6,824 nucleotides of DNA from Candidatus Heimdallarchaeota archaeon (GTDB taxonomy: Archaea > Asgardarchaeota > Heimdallarchaeia > JABLTI01): contig JAUVZH010000142.1 of the NCBI GenBank assembly GCA_030602675.1, positions 1 to 6,824 of the forward strand, written 5' to 3'. A program made the position numbers and the translations under genes. The notes beneath the pieces are model-generated. The model had not been told where the DNA came from, did no database searches, and saw nothing but the letters and a program-made list of their open reading frames with translations. Positions 5,615 to 6,824 of the stretch are shown piece by piece; the first letter of the stretch is position 1, and each line of letters begins with the position of its first letter.

Positions 5615-6823
5615 TTACTTCCTAGGTTCAGTCTCTTCAAAAAACACCAATTCATGCAATTTGTTAGTTTGTAAATTTAAGATTGGTACTCTACCAGGAG
5701 TAGGATTTATGTTTTTAGACAACATGTAATCTGTTTGCGATTGAAATGTACCTGAATTAATACATTCAACACCACGGTATCGAGTATGAGAATTAATGTG
5801 AATATGCCCTGTATGATAAACATGTGGAACTTTTTCGATAACTAGTTCGTCCTTCAAGCTTGGAACAATACTACTTCTTCTTCCATATGTTGGTGCTAAA
5901 TGACGATATCTTAGAGTATAGATCATGGGACCATTTGGATCGTTCACACTTAGACCAGGAGTCAAAGATGCTACATCTTCAAATGAATTTCCATGATATA
6001 TTAAGAAAATTTTTCCATGAATTTCTACTGTCGAAGGATTTGAAAGAAATATGACATTAGACATCTTCCATAAATCTGGAGCATACTCTTTGCTAATAGC
6101 TGGTTGTGGTAGGGCTAATCGACAAGCATCATGGTTTCCAGAAGTGATTATTATGTTAATCCAATCTGGTACTTTTGCTAAAAGATCAGCAGCATATTTG
6201 TATTGATCATAAATGTCTGTAATCAACAAATCATCTTCTTGTTTTGGATAAATACCTATACCTTCGACAAGGTCACCATTAACTATTAGATATTTAACTT
6301 GGCTAGCAATTGTTTGTTGATAAGGATCATCAATTCGACCATTAAGAAAATCCAAAAGGTTATTGAAAGAATCTTCTAGAAACTCTTTGCTACCAATATG
6401 TAGATCACTTGTCATACATACACTTATATGATCTGCAATTTTTGGTTTCGTAGCGCTTATTGGGATATCTGGAAAAATAAAATCCTCAACAATAAACATT
6501 TCTTCGTATAACCTACCATAAAAACCAGCAATTTGATCTTGTAATAATGTTCCTGATTTGCCTACCAATTCAGGGTTTTTAGCAGAAATTGTTAGCTTCA
6601 AGTGCCCAGTTGGATCCTCAACATCAATCAACATACCACCATTTTTCAAAGATTTTTTTTCTGTAACAATACCAATAACAGTAATCCGTTCATTTGCTTC
6701 TAGTTTTGCACTATCTAAATCGCTAATACTAATTAATCCTGCAATATCTCCTCTTTTCTTCAAAATATTGCTTAGTTGATTATATCTACTCAAAAAATAT
6801 TTGCGAAAATCAACAATAGTACC
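5615..6823 (-). CDS. polB: DNA polymerase D small subunit DP1, C-terminal 402 residues (5' end outside window)
   Basis: DP1 is the Mre11-like 3'-5' proofreading exonuclease subunit of PolD, the archaea-specific replicative polymerase. Numbering visible residues from 6823, the OB-fold spans about 45-120 (ITVIGIVTEKK, LIDVEDPTG). The phosphodiesterase domain carries the full set of metal-binding motifs: D140-L-H142, G-D184, G-N230-H231-D, Y-H277-G and H337-T-G-H340-I-H342. The exonuclease is therefore probably active. The end (NPTPGRVPILNL) is typical of DP1. The first start codon in frame is a TTG at 6793, but the frame stays open to the window edge. The residues before it, VDFRKYF, join SRYNQLSNILKKR to form the F-x-K-Y-F-x-x-R-Y segment expected before the DP1 OB-fold, so the gene is truncated by the window. 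DP1 proteins usually have a further N-terminal region, which cannot be assessed here. The large subunit DP2 is not in view. Symbol: some archaeal annotations use polB, others dp1. Confidence 0.95.
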   Translation of the reverse strand, partial: GTIVDFRKYFLSRYNQLSNILKKRGDIAGLISISDLDSAKLEANERITVIGIVTEKKSLKNGGMLIDVEDPTGHLKLTISAKNPELVGKSGTLLQDQIAGFYGRLYEEMFIVEDFIFPDIPISATKPKIADHISVCMTSDLHIGSKEFLEDSFNNLLDFLNGRIDDPYQQTIASQVKYLIVNGDLVEGIGIYPKQEDDLLITDIYDQYKYAADLLAKVPDWINIIITSGNHDACRLALPQPAISKEYAPDLWKMSNVIFLSNPSTVEIHGKIFLIYHGNSFEDVASLTPGLSVNDPNGPMIYTLRYRHLAPTYGRRSSIVPSLKDELVIEKVPHVYHTGHIHINSHTRYRGVECINSGTFQSQTDYMLSKNINPTPGRVPILNLQTNKLHELVFFEETEPRK

Positions 6824-6824
6824 T

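Noticed and set aside
5467..5655. Small minus-strand frame bridging the DP1 end and prenyltransferase start
   Set aside because: It overlaps both conserved genes out of frame and has no start signal or recognisable product.
1..6824. A new multi-gene system (defence island, secretion locus, mobile element or CRISPR array)
   Set aside because: The six genes are mostly conserved archaeal housekeeping genes with separate promoters. No nuclease/ATPase/toxin combinations, transposase, integrase, spaced direct repeats or shift in base composition were seen.

Overview
The window is AT-rich and gene-dense and reads as ordinary archaeal chromosome. The archaeal call rests on two diagnostic genes on the minus strand: the small subunit of the archaea-specific D-family DNA polymerase (DP1), and a UbiA-family prenyltransferase of the type that adds the second geranylgeranyl chain to archaeal ether lipids. 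It is supported by archaeal-style TATA boxes placed for leaderless or short-leader transcripts and by oligo-T tracts after genes. A full-length translational GTPase very similar to eukaryotic GTPBP1/GTPBP2 would fit an Asgard-type lineage. That is inference only, because COG5258-type GTPases also occur in other archaea.

Layout. Four genes lie on the plus strand: (1) the C-terminal part of a coiled-coil protein that runs off the left edge (2-856); (2) the GTPBP1-like GTPase (974-2581); (3) a thioredoxin-reductase-like flavoprotein (2727-3650); (4) an acidic protein with a small N-terminal domain and a segmented coiled coil (3767-4597). They converge on two minus-strand genes: the lipid prenyltransferase (5549-4620) and DP1 (from the right edge down to 5615). 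DP1 is cut by the right edge; its reading frame and a conserved-looking segment continue upstream of the first TTG codon at 6793. All gaps between genes are under 150 bp, and no RNA gene, mobile element or CRISPR array was seen.

The plus-strand genes do not look like one operon. Each of genes 2, 3 and 4 has its own candidate TATA element, and T-rich tracts lie between them. The contents are mainly housekeeping: translation or RNA quality control, thiol redox, membrane lipid synthesis and replication. Two coiled-coil proteins of unknown function are added. I found no convincing evidence for a defence island or other new multi-gene system. The points most worth a second look are the end-to-end resemblance of the GTPase to eukaryotic GTPBP1, the altered NADPH-binding motif of the reductase, the thrice-repeated motif in the unknown acidic protein, and small inverted repeats at the putative transcription starts of the GTPase and reductase genes.
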